In this document: positions 1-8,869 of the stretch, one piece after another
How the letters are laid out: every line of letters starts with the position of its first letter
How positions within the stretch are numbered: the stretch's first letter is position 1
Program-made: the position numbers and the translations under genes
The notes under the pieces: generated by a model
Databases searched by the model: none
Told to the model about the DNA's origin: nothing
The model's input: the letters and a program-made list of their open reading frames with translations, nothing else
Source: an uncultured Eggerthellaceae bacterium
GTDB lineage: Bacteria > Actinomycetota > Coriobacteriia > Coriobacteriales > Eggerthellaceae
Length of the DNA stretch: 64,000 bases
NCBI GenBank assembly: GCA_958454405.1
Contig: CAUEBO010000009.1
Span: 1 to 64,000, forward strand
Direction: 5' to 3'

Positions 1-406
1 GGGCGGAGCGGCCCACGTAGAAGTGGTCGCCCACCATCATGACGTCGCCGCCGTCCAACGTTCCGGGGCTCTCGATGTGCTTCACATGCTCGTCGTCGAA
101 GAACTGGCGCACGGCCGGCTCGATCTCGTCCTTCTCGCCGTTGCGGCTCGCGGCGCCCGGGTTCGTGATGATGGCGCCCTTGCGGGTGATGACGGCCGGG
201 TCCTCGACGAAGCAGGAATCGGGGAACTGCTCGAGCGCAGGCAGCACGGTCACTTCGACGCCGCATTCCTTGAGGGCGGCGATGTAGTCGTCGTGCTGCT
301 TGAGGGCAAGGTCGTAGTCGGGCTTGCCGAGCTCCGGCGCCGACGTGATGCCTTCGACCATCGATTTCGCCGGGCGGCGAACGATGACGTTCGAGAACAG
401 GGACAT
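1..406 (-). CDS. Dimethylargininase / amidinotransferase-family protein (3' end cut off)
   Basis: The first 135 codons lie on the reverse strand and run off the window edge. The start ATG at 406-404 is preceded by AAGGAG at 412-417. The translation has the amidinotransferase-fold signatures FPDSCFVEDPAVI (residues about 65-77) and GTLDGGDVMMVGDHFYVG near the cut. These are typical of N(G),N(G)-dimethylarginine dimethylaminohydrolase, which hydrolyses methylarginines to citrulline, and of related guanidine-modifying enzymes. The catalytic Cys would lie in the missing C-terminus. Arginine deiminase is less likely because the spacing fits the shorter DDAH type, but the exact substrate cannot be fixed from this part. 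It is divergent from rlmD. Confidence 0.8.
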   Translation of the reverse strand, partial: MSLFSNVIVRRPAKSMVEGITSAPELGKPDYDLALKQHDDYIAALKECGVEVTVLPALEQFPDSCFVEDPAVITRKGAIITNPGAASRNGEKDEIEPAVRQFFDDEHVKHIESPGTLDGGDVMMVGDHFYVGRSA

Positions 407-448
407 AGGAACTCCTTCTTTTCCGAGGGCCGCACTCTATGCGATGCG

Positions 449-457
449 TATACTATA
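449..457. promoter_or_regulatory. Overlapping divergent -10 boxes between the dimethylargininase-like gene and rlmD
   Basis: TATACT (449-454) reads toward rlmD and TATAGT (457-452 on the reverse strand) reads toward the dimethylargininase-like gene. They share one AT-rich patch in an otherwise GC-rich 88-bp gap. A weak TCGTCA box at 480-475 lies 17 bp upstream of the reverse-strand -10. Inferred from sequence only. Confidence 0.4.
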
Positions 458-494
458 GTGTAGTCCTTTTGTTCTGACGATAGACGGGTTTTGG

Positions 495-1841
495 ATGACG
501 AAACGGTTGCAAGATCAGCGCGACGCCTCATGCGCCCCCGCCGCCGTGCGCTGCCCGGTCGCGCGCGAGTGCGGCGCGTGCCAGCACGTCCATATGCCGT
601 ACGCCGAGCAGCTTGCGCGCAAGGACGCCCGGGTGGCCGAGCTTTTCGACTCCGTGGCCGCGCGCGGGGCCGTGCGGCCCATCATCGGCATGGACGATCC
701 GTACCACTACCGCAACAAGGTCGTTTCCCCCTATGCGCCGGGCCGCAAGCTGTCGGGTCGGGCGGGAGGATCGAAGGCGGCGAAGGACGCGAGGGGCGCA
801 CGCCCAGGCGCCGGGCGCGACGGCGGCAAGCGGGGAGCGGGCGCGCGCCATGAGATCCTGTGCGGCATGTACGCCGCGCATTCGCACCGCATCGTCGCCA
901 CCGACGGCTGCCTTGTCGAGAACGAGCAGGCGAAGGGGATCATCCTGGCGATACGGGACCTCATGCCGCGCTTCGGCATCGAGCCGTACCGCGAGGACGC
1001 GAACGCGGGCTTCTTGCGCCATGCCATCGTCCGGGTCGGGCACACGAGCGGCGAGGTCCTGGTCACGCTCGTGACCAACGGCGCGTCGTTTCCTGCTTCG
1101 AAGGCGTTCTGCCGCGAGCTCGTGGGACGCTGCCCCTGCATCACCACCGTCGTCCAGAATGTGAACGAGCGGCAGACCAACGTCATCCTCGGCGAGCGCG
1201 AGCAGCGGCTCTACGGCCCCGGGTTCATTCTGGACAAGCTGTGCGGCTTGAGCTTCCGCATTTCGTCGAAATCGTTCTACCAGGTGAACGCCGTGCAAAC
1301 CGAGGTGCTGTACCGCGCCGCCATCGAGCTGGCGGGGTTCACGGGCTCGGAATCGGCCATCGACGCGTACTGCGGCACCGGCACCATCGGCCTGGTGGCG
1401 GCCAAGCACGGCGCCGCGCAGGTTGCGGGCGTGGACACGGTGGCGTCGGCCATTCAGGATGCGCGCGAAAACGCCCGGCACAACGGCGTGGAGAACGCGC
1501 GCTTCGCCGTTGCGGATGCGGGCCGCTACATGCGCGAGCGCGCCGCGTCCGGCGAAGGCGCGGACGTGCTGCTCATGGATCCGCCACGCGCCGGCGCGAG
1601 CGAGGATTTCCTCGACGCCGCCGCGTCGCTCGCTCCGGCGCGCATCGTCTACATATCCTGCAATCCCGAAACGCAGGTGCGCGATCTCGCGCGCTTGCGG
1701 CGCGCGGGCTTCTCGGTGCGGACCGTCCAGCCCGTCGACATGTTCCCGCATACCGATCATATCGAAACGATCGCCCTCGTGGAGCGCGATGCGCGCGCGG
1801 GCGCAGACGGTCGTTTTTCCGACGAAGGGAGGCGGCGATGA
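495..1841 (+). CDS. rlmD: 23S rRNA (uracil-5-)-methyltransferase, RlmD/TrmA family
   Basis: A 448-residue SAM-dependent RNA m5U methyltransferase. N-terminal cysteines C20-x5-C26-x2-C29 match the Fe-S cluster spacing of RumA/RlmD. The SAM-binding loop DAYCGTGTIGL begins at residue 290, MDPPRAG is at 361, and the catalytic Cys389 sits in YISCNPETQ. These place it in the TrmA/RlmCD superfamily; actinobacterial members are usually annotated RlmD (U1939), but target specificity is not visible in the sequence. About residues 90-118 are a Gly/Ala/Arg/Lys low-complexity insertion. Its stop overlaps the next start (ATGA), so it is translationally coupled to the c-di-GMP protein. Confidence 0.88.
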   Translation: MTKRLQDQRDASCAPAAVRCPVARECGACQHVHMPYAEQLARKDARVAELFDSVAARGAVRPIIGMDDPYHYRNKVVSPYAPGRKLSGRAGGSKAAKDARGARPGAGRDGGKRGAGARHEILCGMYAAHSHRIVATDGCLVENEQAKGIILAIRDLMPRFGIEPYREDANAGFLRHAIVRVGHTSGEVLVTLVTNGASFPASKAFCRELVGRCPCITTVVQNVNERQTNVILGEREQRLYGPGFILDKLCGLSFRISSKSFYQVNAVQTEVLYRAAIELAGFTGSESAIDAYCGTGTIGLVAAKHGAAQVAGVDTVASAIQDARENARHNGVENARFAVADAGRYMRERAASGEGADVLLMDPPRAGASEDFLDAAASLAPARIVYISCNPETQVRDLARLRRAGFSVRTVQPVDMFPHTDHIETIALVERDARAGADGRFSDEGRRR

Positions 1842-4519
1842 AGGACGCCGACGCCGAAGAAGGAGCTTGCGAAGCCAATCCGCCATCGGGCGGGCGGGAC
1901 GCGAAGCGCGATCCGATGATGCGCGGCGACACGTTGGAGGACCTTCGCGCGATGCGCGCCCAGGGGGAGGAGAACGTCGACCTGCGCAGCTTCGTGTTCG
2001 ACACCGTGCTGGAGGGCATGCGCACGAGCATCTACGTGACGGACCCCGAAACCGACGAGATCCTGTACATGAACGGGTTCATGAAGCACGACTACGGCAT
2101 AGAGAACCCCGAGGGCAGGGTGTGCTGGCAGGTGCTGCAGAAGGGCTTGAGCGAGCGCTGCGAGTTCTGCCCCGTCGGCATCTTGCTGCGATCTGCCGAA
2201 GAGTCGCCCCTTGTGCAATGGGACGAGGAGAGCCCCGTCACCGGGCGCACCTACCGCAACTACGACAGCCTGGTGACGTGGATCGACGGCCGCCGCGTGC
2301 ACCTGCAGCAGTCCGTGGACATCACGGCGCTCATCTCGGCGAACACCGACGAGCTGACGGGCATGCTCTCAAGGCGCGCGGGCAAGGAGCAGCTGGCGCT
2401 TTCCATGGCCCGCGCGAGCCAGAGCGAGGAGCCGCTCTCGATCGCGCTCTACGACATCAACCGCCTCAAGGACGTGAACGACGCGCACGGGCACGCGGAG
2501 GGCGACGTCCTCATCCGCTCCATCGCGCAAACCGTGCGCCGCGAGTACCGCGACGGCGACTACGGGTTCCGCTTGAGCGGCGACGAGTTCGTCTGCGTGT
2601 TCTGCTGCGACGCGGCCGAGGCGCACAAGAAGATGGAGCGCGCCCGCGCAGCGCTGGCCGCGCTGTCCCCGCGCACCGATCCGCCCTACGATGCGGGATT
2701 CTGCTACGGCATCGCCGAGCTCGACCCGCAGGCGCCGCTCGAGCTGTACGAGCTGCTCGCCCGCGCGGACCAGCGCATGTACGCCGAGAAGCAGCGCTAC
2801 CACATCGACCGCAGCCTCGAGGCGCTCGGGCGCTCCGAGCCCCAGCGCGCCGACGCCGATCCCGGCGAGTTCCTCTACGATCGCGACCGGCTCTACGATG
2901 CGCTCGTGGAGAGCACTGACGACTACCTGTACGTGTGCAACATGAAGACCGGCGTGTTCCGCTACCCGCGGGCCATGGTGGAGGAGTTCGCCCTGCCTTC
3001 GGAAGTGGTGGAGAACGCCGCGGCCGTGTGGGGATCGAAGGTGCACGAAGACGACCGGCGGGAGTTCCTCGCGTCCAACCAGGAGATCGTCGACGGCCGC
3101 ACGACGCGGCATTGGGTGGAGTACCGCGCGCAGAACCGCAACGGCGAGTGGGTCCGCCTGCGCTGCCGCGGGCGCCTCATCCTGGATGCGAAGGGGAAGC
3201 CCTCGCTGTTCGCGGGCTTCATCACGAATCTCGGCAAGAAGAGCAAGGTCGATCCGCTGACCGGGCTGTTCAACAAGTTCGAATTCGAGGACGCCCTGCG
3301 CCATCGCATCGACGAATCGCCGGGCGAGCCCATCAGCCTGCTGGTCGTGGGCATCGACGATCTGCGGCATATCAACGACCGGTACGACCGGGCGTTCGGC
3401 GACGAGGTCATCCGGTTCGTGGCGCGCCGCATCCAGAGCGCGGCGCCGGAATCGGCCTTCGTCTACCGCCTCGACGGCGACGAGTTCGCCATCGTCGCGC
3501 GTGGCGACCGGGACGCCCTGCGCTCCATGTACGCCGCGCTGAGCGCCGGGCTCGACCGGCAGCACGAGCACGAGGGCAGGAAGTTCTACTGCACGCTCTC
3601 GGGCGGATGCGCCTGCTATCCTCAAGATGCGTCCACCTACGAAGACTTGGTGAAGTACGCGGACTACGCGCTCGAGTTCGCGAAGGGGCACGGCAAGAAG
3701 CGCTGTGCGAACTTCTCGCGCTCCATCTTGGCCGAGCGCACGCGCACCCTCGAGCTCAACGAGCTGCTGCGCGACAGCGTCGAACACGGCTTCGCCGGCT
3801 TCAGCCTGTGCTACCAGCCGCAGGTGGACGCGCAGACCGGGCGCATCGTGGGAGCTGAGGCGCTGGCGCGCTGGCGCAGCGACGCGTACGGCGACCTGTC
3901 CCCTCTGGAGTTCATCCCGCTGCTTGAGCAGAGCGGCCTCATCGTGCCGGTGGGCCGGTGGGTGCTGCGGGAGGCGATAGCCTGGTGCAAGCGCTGGAGC
4001 GCCATCGATCCCGCGTTCGTGATGAGCGTGAACCTGTCGTATCGCCAGCTCGACGAGGAAAGCCTCGTCGAGCTGATCCACGAGCTGCTCGACGACGCGG
4101 CGCTTCCCGCCGACAACCTGGTGGTGGAGATGACCGAGAGCTACTTCGCGCCCGGCGACGTCGTGGCCAAGCAGCTGTTCGACGAGATCAGGGAATTGGG
4201 CGTGCAGGTGGCCATGGACGATTTCGGCACCGGATGCTCCACGCTCGGGGTGCTGAAGTCGTCGCCGGCCGACATCGTGAAGATCGACAAGACCTTCGTG
4301 CGCGACATCCAAACGAGCACCTTCGACGCCACGTTCATCCGCTTCGTCGTGGCGCTCTGCCACGACGTGGGCATACGCGTGTGCCTTGAAGGCGTGGAGA
4401 CCGACGACGAATACGCCATCGTGAACGGCATGGGCCTCGACTACATCCAGGGCTTCCTGTTCGGCCGGCCCGTGCCGCCTGAAGAATTCGAGAAGACCTT
4501 TCTGGCCGACGGCGCGTGA
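1838..4519 (+). CDS. GGDEF-PAS-GGDEF-EAL protein, probable c-di-GMP phosphodiesterase/cyclase
   Basis: An 893-residue cytosolic signalling protein starting at the ATGA overlap with rlmD. The reading frame is open much further upstream, but those codons are antisense-like shadow of rlmD. Order: PAS-like domain (about 45-150, with a CEFC pair), first GGDEF domain with SGDEF at 247-251, second PAS/PAC (about 345-470), second GGDEF domain with DGDEF at 546-550, then an EAL domain with EALARW from 674, a DDFGTG loop, EGVET and QGF. The EAL motifs expected for hydrolysis are all visible. Both GGDEF signatures have a changed first glycine (S and D), so cyclase activity is uncertain. No membrane segment is seen. 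It could make or degrade the ligand of the riboswitch at 37.2 kb. Confidence 0.88.
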   Translation: MKDADAEEGACEANPPSGGRDAKRDPMMRGDTLEDLRAMRAQGEENVDLRSFVFDTVLEGMRTSIYVTDPETDEILYMNGFMKHDYGIENPEGRVCWQVLQKGLSERCEFCPVGILLRSAEESPLVQWDEESPVTGRTYRNYDSLVTWIDGRRVHLQQSVDITALISANTDELTGMLSRRAGKEQLALSMARASQSEEPLSIALYDINRLKDVNDAHGHAEGDVLIRSIAQTVRREYRDGDYGFRLSGDEFVCVFCCDAAEAHKKMERARAALAALSPRTDPPYDAGFCYGIAELDPQAPLELYELLARADQRMYAEKQRYHIDRSLEALGRSEPQRADADPGEFLYDRDRLYDALVESTDDYLYVCNMKTGVFRYPRAMVEEFALPSEVVENAAAVWGSKVHEDDRREFLASNQEIVDGRTTRHWVEYRAQNRNGEWVRLRCRGRLILDAKGKPSLFAGFITNLGKKSKVDPLTGLFNKFEFEDALRHRIDESPGEPISLLVVGIDDLRHINDRYDRAFGDEVIRFVARRIQSAAPESAFVYRLDGDEFAIVARGDRDALRSMYAALSAGLDRQHEHEGRKFYCTLSGGCACYPQDASTYEDLVKYADYALEFAKGHGKKRCANFSRSILAERTRTLELNELLRDSVEHGFAGFSLCYQPQVDAQTGRIVGAEALARWRSDAYGDLSPLEFIPLLEQSGLIVPVGRWVLREAIAWCKRWSAIDPAFVMSVNLSYRQLDEESLVELIHELLDDAALPADNLVVEMTESYFAPGDVVAKQLFDEIRELGVQVAMDDFGTGCSTLGVLKSSPADIVKIDKTFVRDIQTSTFDATFIRFVVALCHDVGIRVCLEGVETDDEYAIVNGMGLDYIQGFLFGRPVPPEEFEKTFLADGA

Positions 4520-4582
4520 CGCCGCGCCGGCCGTCGACGCGCTACAATGCTCGAAAGGCATGTGGAGCGCAAGGAGGCCGCC

Positions 4583-5527
4583 ATGGCAGTTGACCAAGTA
4601 TCGCAGGCTATCGGAAGCACGCCGCTCATCCGGCTGGACGCGCTCTCCCAGGACGTGGGGGCCCAGGTGTTCGCCAAGTACGAGGCGGCGAACCCCGGCG
4701 CGTCCATCAAGGACCGCGCCGCCCGCTCGATGATCGACCGCGCCGAGGAGCGCGGGCGGATCGCGCCGGGGCGCAGCGTGCTCGTGGAGCCGACGAGCGG
4801 CAACACCGGCATCGCCATCGCCATGATCGGCGCGGCACGGGGCTACGACGTGGTCATCGTCATGCCCGATTCCATGAGCCGCGAACGGCGCATGCTCATG
4901 ACGGCCTACGGCGCGCGGCTGGAGCTGACTCCGGGGGCGGAGGGCATGGCGGGCGCGGTGGCGCGCGCCGACCAGCTGGCGCGCGAGCTTCCCGGCGCCT
5001 GGGTGGTCGGGCAGTTCGACAACCCCGACAACCCGCGCGCCCACGAGGAGACGACCGGGCCGGAGATCGTCCGGCAGTTGGGGCAGTTCCCCGATTACGT
5101 GGTGGCCGGCGTCGGCACGGGCGGCACCGTCACGGGCGTTGCCCGCTGCCTGCGCGCGCAGGGCGCCCCCACGCGCGTCTACGCCGTCGAGCCGGCGGAA
5201 AGCCCGCTCATCTCGCAAGCGCTCGCAGGAGCCGCGCTCGAGCCGGCGCCTCACGGCATCCAGGGGATCGGCGCGAACTTCATCCCCGAAACGCTCGACC
5301 TGAGCGTGCTCGACGGGGCGCTGGCGGTGTCCACCGACGAGGCCATCCGCGCCGGCCGCGAGACGGCGGAGCGGGAGGGCCTCTTGGTGGGCATCTCGTC
5401 CGGCGCGAACATGGCCGCGGTGCGCCGCCTGGTGCAGGAGCATCCTGAAGCGCGCGGGGCGACCATCGTCACGTTCGCCGTCGACACGGGCGAGCGCTAT
5501 CTGTCCACGCCGCTGTTCGCGGATTGA
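4583..5527 (+). CDS. cysK: Cysteine synthase (O-acetylserine sulfhydrylase)
   Basis: A 314-residue PLP enzyme of the cysteine synthase family, making cysteine from O-acetylserine and sulfide. The PLP lysine is K43 in NPGASIKDRAA; the substrate loop is TSGNTGIA; the phosphate-binding GTGGTVTG loop is present. I chose ATG 4583 because AAGGAGG lies at 4571-4577; the in-frame ATG at 4547 would add 12 poorly fitting residues and overlaps a TACAAT -10-like sequence at 4542-4547. Length and motifs are normal for CysK. tilS follows directly. Confidence 0.92.
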   Translation: MAVDQVSQAIGSTPLIRLDALSQDVGAQVFAKYEAANPGASIKDRAARSMIDRAEERGRIAPGRSVLVEPTSGNTGIAIAMIGAARGYDVVIVMPDSMSRERRMLMTAYGARLELTPGAEGMAGAVARADQLARELPGAWVVGQFDNPDNPRAHEETTGPEIVRQLGQFPDYVVAGVGTGGTVTGVARCLRAQGAPTRVYAVEPAESPLISQALAGAALEPAPHGIQGIGANFIPETLDLSVLDGALAVSTDEAIRAGRETAEREGLLVGISSGANMAAVRRLVQEHPEARGATIVTFAVDTGERYLSTPLFAD

Positions 5528-5595
5528 GCCTCAGCCGCATCGACGTTTGCCGTGCGCTGGCCGAGGATGCGCAATCGATTGGAAGGAACGAGCCG

Positions 5596-6720
5596 ATGAC
5601 GGGAACCGTGTCCATGCCGGAACGCATGAAGTCGACCATCGTCGAGCGAAAGCTGTGCGCGCCCGACGCGCCCGCCCTGCTCATGGTGTCGGGCGGTTCG
5701 GACTCGACGGCGCTCGCGTACGCGGCGTGCGAGCTGCGCGAGGCCGGGGAGCTCGGCCAGCTGGCCATGCTGCACGTCAACCACCAGCTGCGCGGCGAAG
5801 ACGCCGACGCCGACGCGCGCTTCGTGGCGCAGCTGGCCGAGCTGCTGGACGTGCCGCTGTTCTCCTGCGAGATCGACATCGCGAAGGAGGCGGCGCGGAC
5901 GGGCGAGAACGTGGAGGCCGTGGCCCGCCGGGAGCGCTACCTCGCGGCCGACGAAGCGCTGGCCAGCCTGTGCCGCCATGCCGCCATGCCCCTCGCGGAC
6001 GGCCGCATCTTCACGGCGCACACGGCCGACGACCGGGTGGAGAGCTTCTACATGCGCTCCATCGTGGGAACCGGCCCCGGGGGGTTCCGGTCCATGCGCT
6101 ATCGGAACGGGCCCGTCGTGCGCCCCCTCATGGATGCGAGCCGCGAGGGCCTGCGAGCGTATCTGCAGGATCGCGAGCGGGAGGGCAAGCCGGTGGCCTG
6201 CGACGAGGAGGGCGCGCTGTGGCGCGAGGACGCCACCAATGCCCACACCGATCGGTTCCGCGCCTTCGTCCGCCACGAGATCGTGCCGCGCGCCCGGATG
6301 CGCAACCCGCAGCTGCTCGACGTGCTGTGCCGCACCATGAACCTCATCGCCGACGAGGACGACATGCTGGAAGCGCAGGTTGACAATGCCGTTGCGAGGC
6401 AGGCGGCCTGGATCGAGCAGGCGGAGGCGTTCGGCGTCGACTACGGGTCGGGCTGCGTGCTGGCGCCGGAGCTGGGCCGTGTTGCCCGCCCGTTCCAGCG
6501 GCGCGTGGTCGTTCGCGTGCTCGGGTTGATCCTGGGGGCCGAGGCCCGCGTGGAGACGGCGTCGGTGGAGGCCGTGCTGAACGCCTACGATGCCGACCAG
6601 GGCGCCCCGCGCGGCGGCTATGTCGCCAACATCCAGGGAGATTTGGCGGTAAGCGCGAACAAGGGCGGCGTCCGCATCGAGCCCATGGCCGCGTTCCGGG
6701 CCCGCAGGAAGCGGGTCTAG
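5596..6720 (+). CDS. tilS: tRNA(Ile)-lysidine synthetase
   Basis: A 374-residue N-type ATP pyrophosphatase. The PP-loop SGGSDSTA is at residues 32-39, followed by the HVNHQLRG and HTADDRVE motifs of TilS. It modifies C34 of the CAU-anticodon tRNA(Ile) to lysidine so that it reads AUA. ATG 5596 is chosen for the GGAAGGA at 5581-5587; a TTG at 5524 overlapping the cysK stop is in frame but would extend the N-terminus. In many actinobacteria tilS is followed directly by hpt and ftsH; here a reverse-strand toxin pair and maf lie between them. Confidence 0.9.
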   Translation: MTGTVSMPERMKSTIVERKLCAPDAPALLMVSGGSDSTALAYAACELREAGELGQLAMLHVNHQLRGEDADADARFVAQLAELLDVPLFSCEIDIAKEAARTGENVEAVARRERYLAADEALASLCRHAAMPLADGRIFTAHTADDRVESFYMRSIVGTGPGGFRSMRYRNGPVVRPLMDASREGLRAYLQDREREGKPVACDEEGALWREDATNAHTDRFRAFVRHEIVPRARMRNPQLLDVLCRTMNLIADEDDMLEAQVDNAVARQAAWIEQAEAFGVDYGSGCVLAPELGRVARPFQRRVVVRVLGLILGAEARVETASVEAVLNAYDADQGAPRGGYVANIQGDLAVSANKGGVRIEPMAAFRARRKRV

Positions 6721-6724
6721 CAAC

Positions 6725-7336
6725 TCAGCGCTGCCACATGCTTTCGTCCGCCATGGCGTTGGGCAGCCATGCCCCGACGGCTTGGGAGGCGCCCCACCAG
6801 ACAAGCGTGTTCTTGCTCCAGATCGCAATGCGCTTGAATGCTGCCGTGTTGTCGAACACGTGCGCCTCGTCGCAGTAGGGGAGCGCCTTGCAGAAGTTGG
6901 ACAGGGAGGCGCGGAACCTCCTTCGCACAAGGGTCTCGTCGATGCCGTGCCCGCCGACCTCCACTCGATGGGCGATGCGCTCGAGGGCGACGTGCTCGTT
7001 CTCCACGCCAAGGTAGAGCAGGTGGACACGGTAGCCCTTGGCGCGCGCCTTCATGATGGTCTGCAGCGCCTTGTGGCCGGTCAGCGTTGTTTCCTGGTTG
7101 AACGAGCGCCTTTCGGCCAGGCATGCATCGATGATGCGAAGCGCTGCTTTTCCCGCAGCAACCTGGTCGTGAGCGCTGATCCACGTGCCGCCCTGCTTCC
7201 GCAGCAGTTCGTCGGGGTTCACGCGCTGCATTCGCTTCGGCATGTCGGGCGTGCGCCAGAGGTTGGTCCGGTACAGCGTCGATTTCCCCGACCCGTTCAC
7301 GCCGCAGAACACCACGTACCAGGGTTTCGTCTCCAT
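6725..7336 (-). CDS. Zeta-toxin family kinase
   Basis: A 203-residue P-loop kinase resembling zeta/PezT toxins, which phosphorylate UDP-N-acetylglucosamine and poison wall synthesis. The Walker A motif GVNGSGKST spans residues 12-20. NPDEL and the FNQETTLTG stretch match the acidic and substrate-binding segments of the zeta fold. The start ATG (7336-7334) overlaps the upstream gene's TGA by one base, so the pair is co-translated. Its 3' end lies four bases from the convergent tilS stop. The upstream partner is not an epsilon or PezA protein by sequence, so the antitoxin role is inferred from position. Target and toxicity are untested inference. Confidence 0.82.
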   Translation of the reverse strand: METKPWYVVFCGVNGSGKSTLYRTNLWRTPDMPKRMQRVNPDELLRKQGGTWISAHDQVAAGKAALRIIDACLAERRSFNQETTLTGHKALQTIMKARAKGYRVHLLYLGVENEHVALERIAHRVEVGGHGIDETLVRRRFRASLSNFCKALPYCDEAHVFDNTAAFKRIAIWSKNTLVWWGASQAVGAWLPNAMADESMWQR

Positions 7337-7734
7337 CAGAACGCCCCTCTCTGCACGAGTTCGGCTTGCTTCCTCTGCAGGAAGAAGTCGGCGACGGCGA
7401 TGCGGAACGCGGCCTCGTCGGCATCCTCGATGGCGTTGATTTCCGCCGCACTCGGGCTGCCTGCGAGCGACGACTTGCAACTCGAGAACAGTTCGTGCAG
7501 GCGCGTCGGTTCGGGCGCGCGGTCGCCGCCGCCTTCGTGCGGGGCATGGTTCTCGGAGGCCTTGCGCGGTCGTCCGGGGCCGGGATGCCGCGCGAGGCGC
7601 GCCATGACGTCCTCCTCTCGCAGCACCCATGAGCGCCCCACTTTCTGTGCGGGCAGCGCTCCATCGTATATCAGGTTTCGCACGCGTATCGAGGACACGC
7701 CGAGCAGCTTTGCGGCTTCCACGGTGGACAGCAT
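7336..7734 (-). CDS. Excisionase/MerR-like HTH protein with AT-hook, putative antitoxin-repressor
   Basis: A 132-residue protein. Residues 1-50 form an excisionase-type winged HTH (STVEAAKLLGVSSIRVRNLI, then KVGRSWVLREEDV). Residues about 55-61 contain GPGRPRK, an AT-hook-like GRP core. The C-terminal 45 residues are acidic then helical and could contact the toxin. ATG 7734 is chosen for the AAGGAG at 7741-7746. The 28-bp palindrome at 7770-7797 lies just upstream and holds the likely -10 sequences, so autorepression is likely. Overlap with the zeta toxin by one base supports a two-gene module. Being a phage-type Xis relic is the main alternative. Confidence 0.7.
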   Translation of the reverse strand: MLSTVEAAKLLGVSSIRVRNLIYDGALPAQKVGRSWVLREEDVMARLARHPGPGRPRKASENHAPHEGGGDRAPEPTRLHELFSSCKSSLAGSPSAAEINAIEDADEAAFRIAVADFFLQRKQAELVQRGAF

Positions 7735-7769
7735 GACGGCTCCTTCTTCTCGATTCCCCGATGATAGCA

Positions 7770-7797
7770 TATACTATATCGTTAACGATATAGTATA
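7770..7797. promoter_or_regulatory. Perfect 28-bp palindromic operator of the HTH/zeta module
   Basis: The sequence reads TATACTATATCGTT followed by its exact reverse complement, centred between 7783 and 7784; the flanking bases 7769 and 7798 no longer pair. It is strongly AT-rich in a GC-rich chromosome and contains TATACT and TATAGT -10-like hexamers in both directions. It lies 24-51 bp upstream of the RBS of the reverse-strand HTH gene and 80 bp upstream of maf, so it could control both directions. An HTH protein with an AT-hook is a fitting ligand. Confidence 0.75.
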
Positions 7798-7877
7798 GTG
7801 CAGGGAGATCGTCGACGCGGATCGCCGTAGACGGAGATCGCCGTTCGAGGCGCGCCGGCAGTGCTACAATACCGCCC

Positions 7878-8579
7878 ATGGAAAACGAAACGAACATACC
7901 GCCGCAGCCCGCCGCGCCCGAAGCGCCCGGCTGCGAAGAGGCCCCTTCGCCCCAGCCCGCCTTCGACGTCATCCTGGCCAGCGGCAGCCCGCGCCGGCGG
8001 GACCTGCTCGAACAGGCGGGCATCGCGTTCTCCGTGCGCGTATCCGAGGTGGATGAGAGCCTGGACGCCGATCTGCTGGCCGATCCTCCCGAGGCCGCCA
8101 AGAAACTGGCCGAGCGCAAGGCGGGCGCGGTCGTGCAGGAGGTGCTCGCCGAGAACTACCAGGGCATGGCCATGATCCTGGGCGCCGACACCATGGTCGT
8201 GTGCGACGGCGAAGTGTTCGGCAAGCCGAAGAACCTTTCCGATGCCAAGCACATGCTCAGGCGCCTTTCGGGCAGAACGCACGAGGTGGTCACGGCCGTT
8301 TCGGTGTGGATGGTCGCCGCGCCCGAGGTGGAGAACCTCTCGATCGGCTTCCGGACGTTCGCCGACACCACGGCCGTGACGTTCCGCGAGCTCACCGACG
8401 ATGAGATAGCGGACTACCTGCGCAAGGGCGAATCGTTCGACAAGGCCGGCGCCTATGCCGTGCAGGGCGCCGGGGCCGATCTGGTCGCGCGCGTCGACGG
8501 CTCGCTGGACACCGTCATCGGCCTGCCGGTGGAGCGCCTGCTGAGCGAGTTCCCCGACCTGAAGAGCGCGCGGTCCTAG
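7878..8579 (+). CDS. maf: Maf-family nucleoside triphosphate pyrophosphatase
   Basis: A 233-residue Maf protein that hydrolyses non-canonical or excess dTTP/UTP-type nucleotides. Visible motifs are ASGSPRRRDLL (about residues 34-44), EVDE, GADTMVV, GKP and the AYAVQG segment. The first 27 residues are a Pro/Ala/Glu-rich extension not usual in the family. TACAAT at 7863-7868 is a good -10 for a transcript with a very short leader; no strong Shine-Dalgarno is present. Confidence 0.9.
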   Translation: MENETNIPPQPAAPEAPGCEEAPSPQPAFDVILASGSPRRRDLLEQAGIAFSVRVSEVDESLDADLLADPPEAAKKLAERKAGAVVQEVLAENYQGMAMILGADTMVVCDGEVFGKPKNLSDAKHMLRRLSGRTHEVVTAVSVWMVAAPEVENLSIGFRTFADTTAVTFRELTDDEIADYLRKGESFDKAGAYAVQGAGADLVARVDGSLDTVIGLPVERLLSEFPDLKSARS

Positions 8580-8869
8580 CTGCGGGGCGCATTCCGGCGC
8601 TCTCGTGTGGGGCGGGGCCGACCGGCGGCAGGATGCGCTGCGCCCGCCTCGTGCCTGGTGCGACAAGTCCCATACGCCCTGTTCCAACGGCAAAATGTAA
8701 AAATCGTGGCATGTGGGCTGGCGTTACCGTATCGTCTCCTTTTCCCGAAGCGGCAATGGTACACTAACCGAATTCAAGGTAGGCGTGGCACCTTCGCCCA
8801 CTGATCGTGCAGATCGCGTGCGGTTTTTGGGCGTTTGGCAGCGCACCGTGCGACGAAAAGGTCGGGACC

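Noticed and set aside
860..1837. A very long open frame that would extend the c-di-GMP protein by 326 residues
   Set aside because: This part is Arg/Ala/Gly-rich nonsense in another frame of rlmD; the ATG at the ATGA overlap begins the real domains.
2369..5443. A 1024-codon reverse-strand open frame opposite the GGDEF-EAL and cysK genes
   Set aside because: It has His/Arg/Val-rich composition from GC-skewed third positions, no RBS and no domain; it is an antisense shadow.
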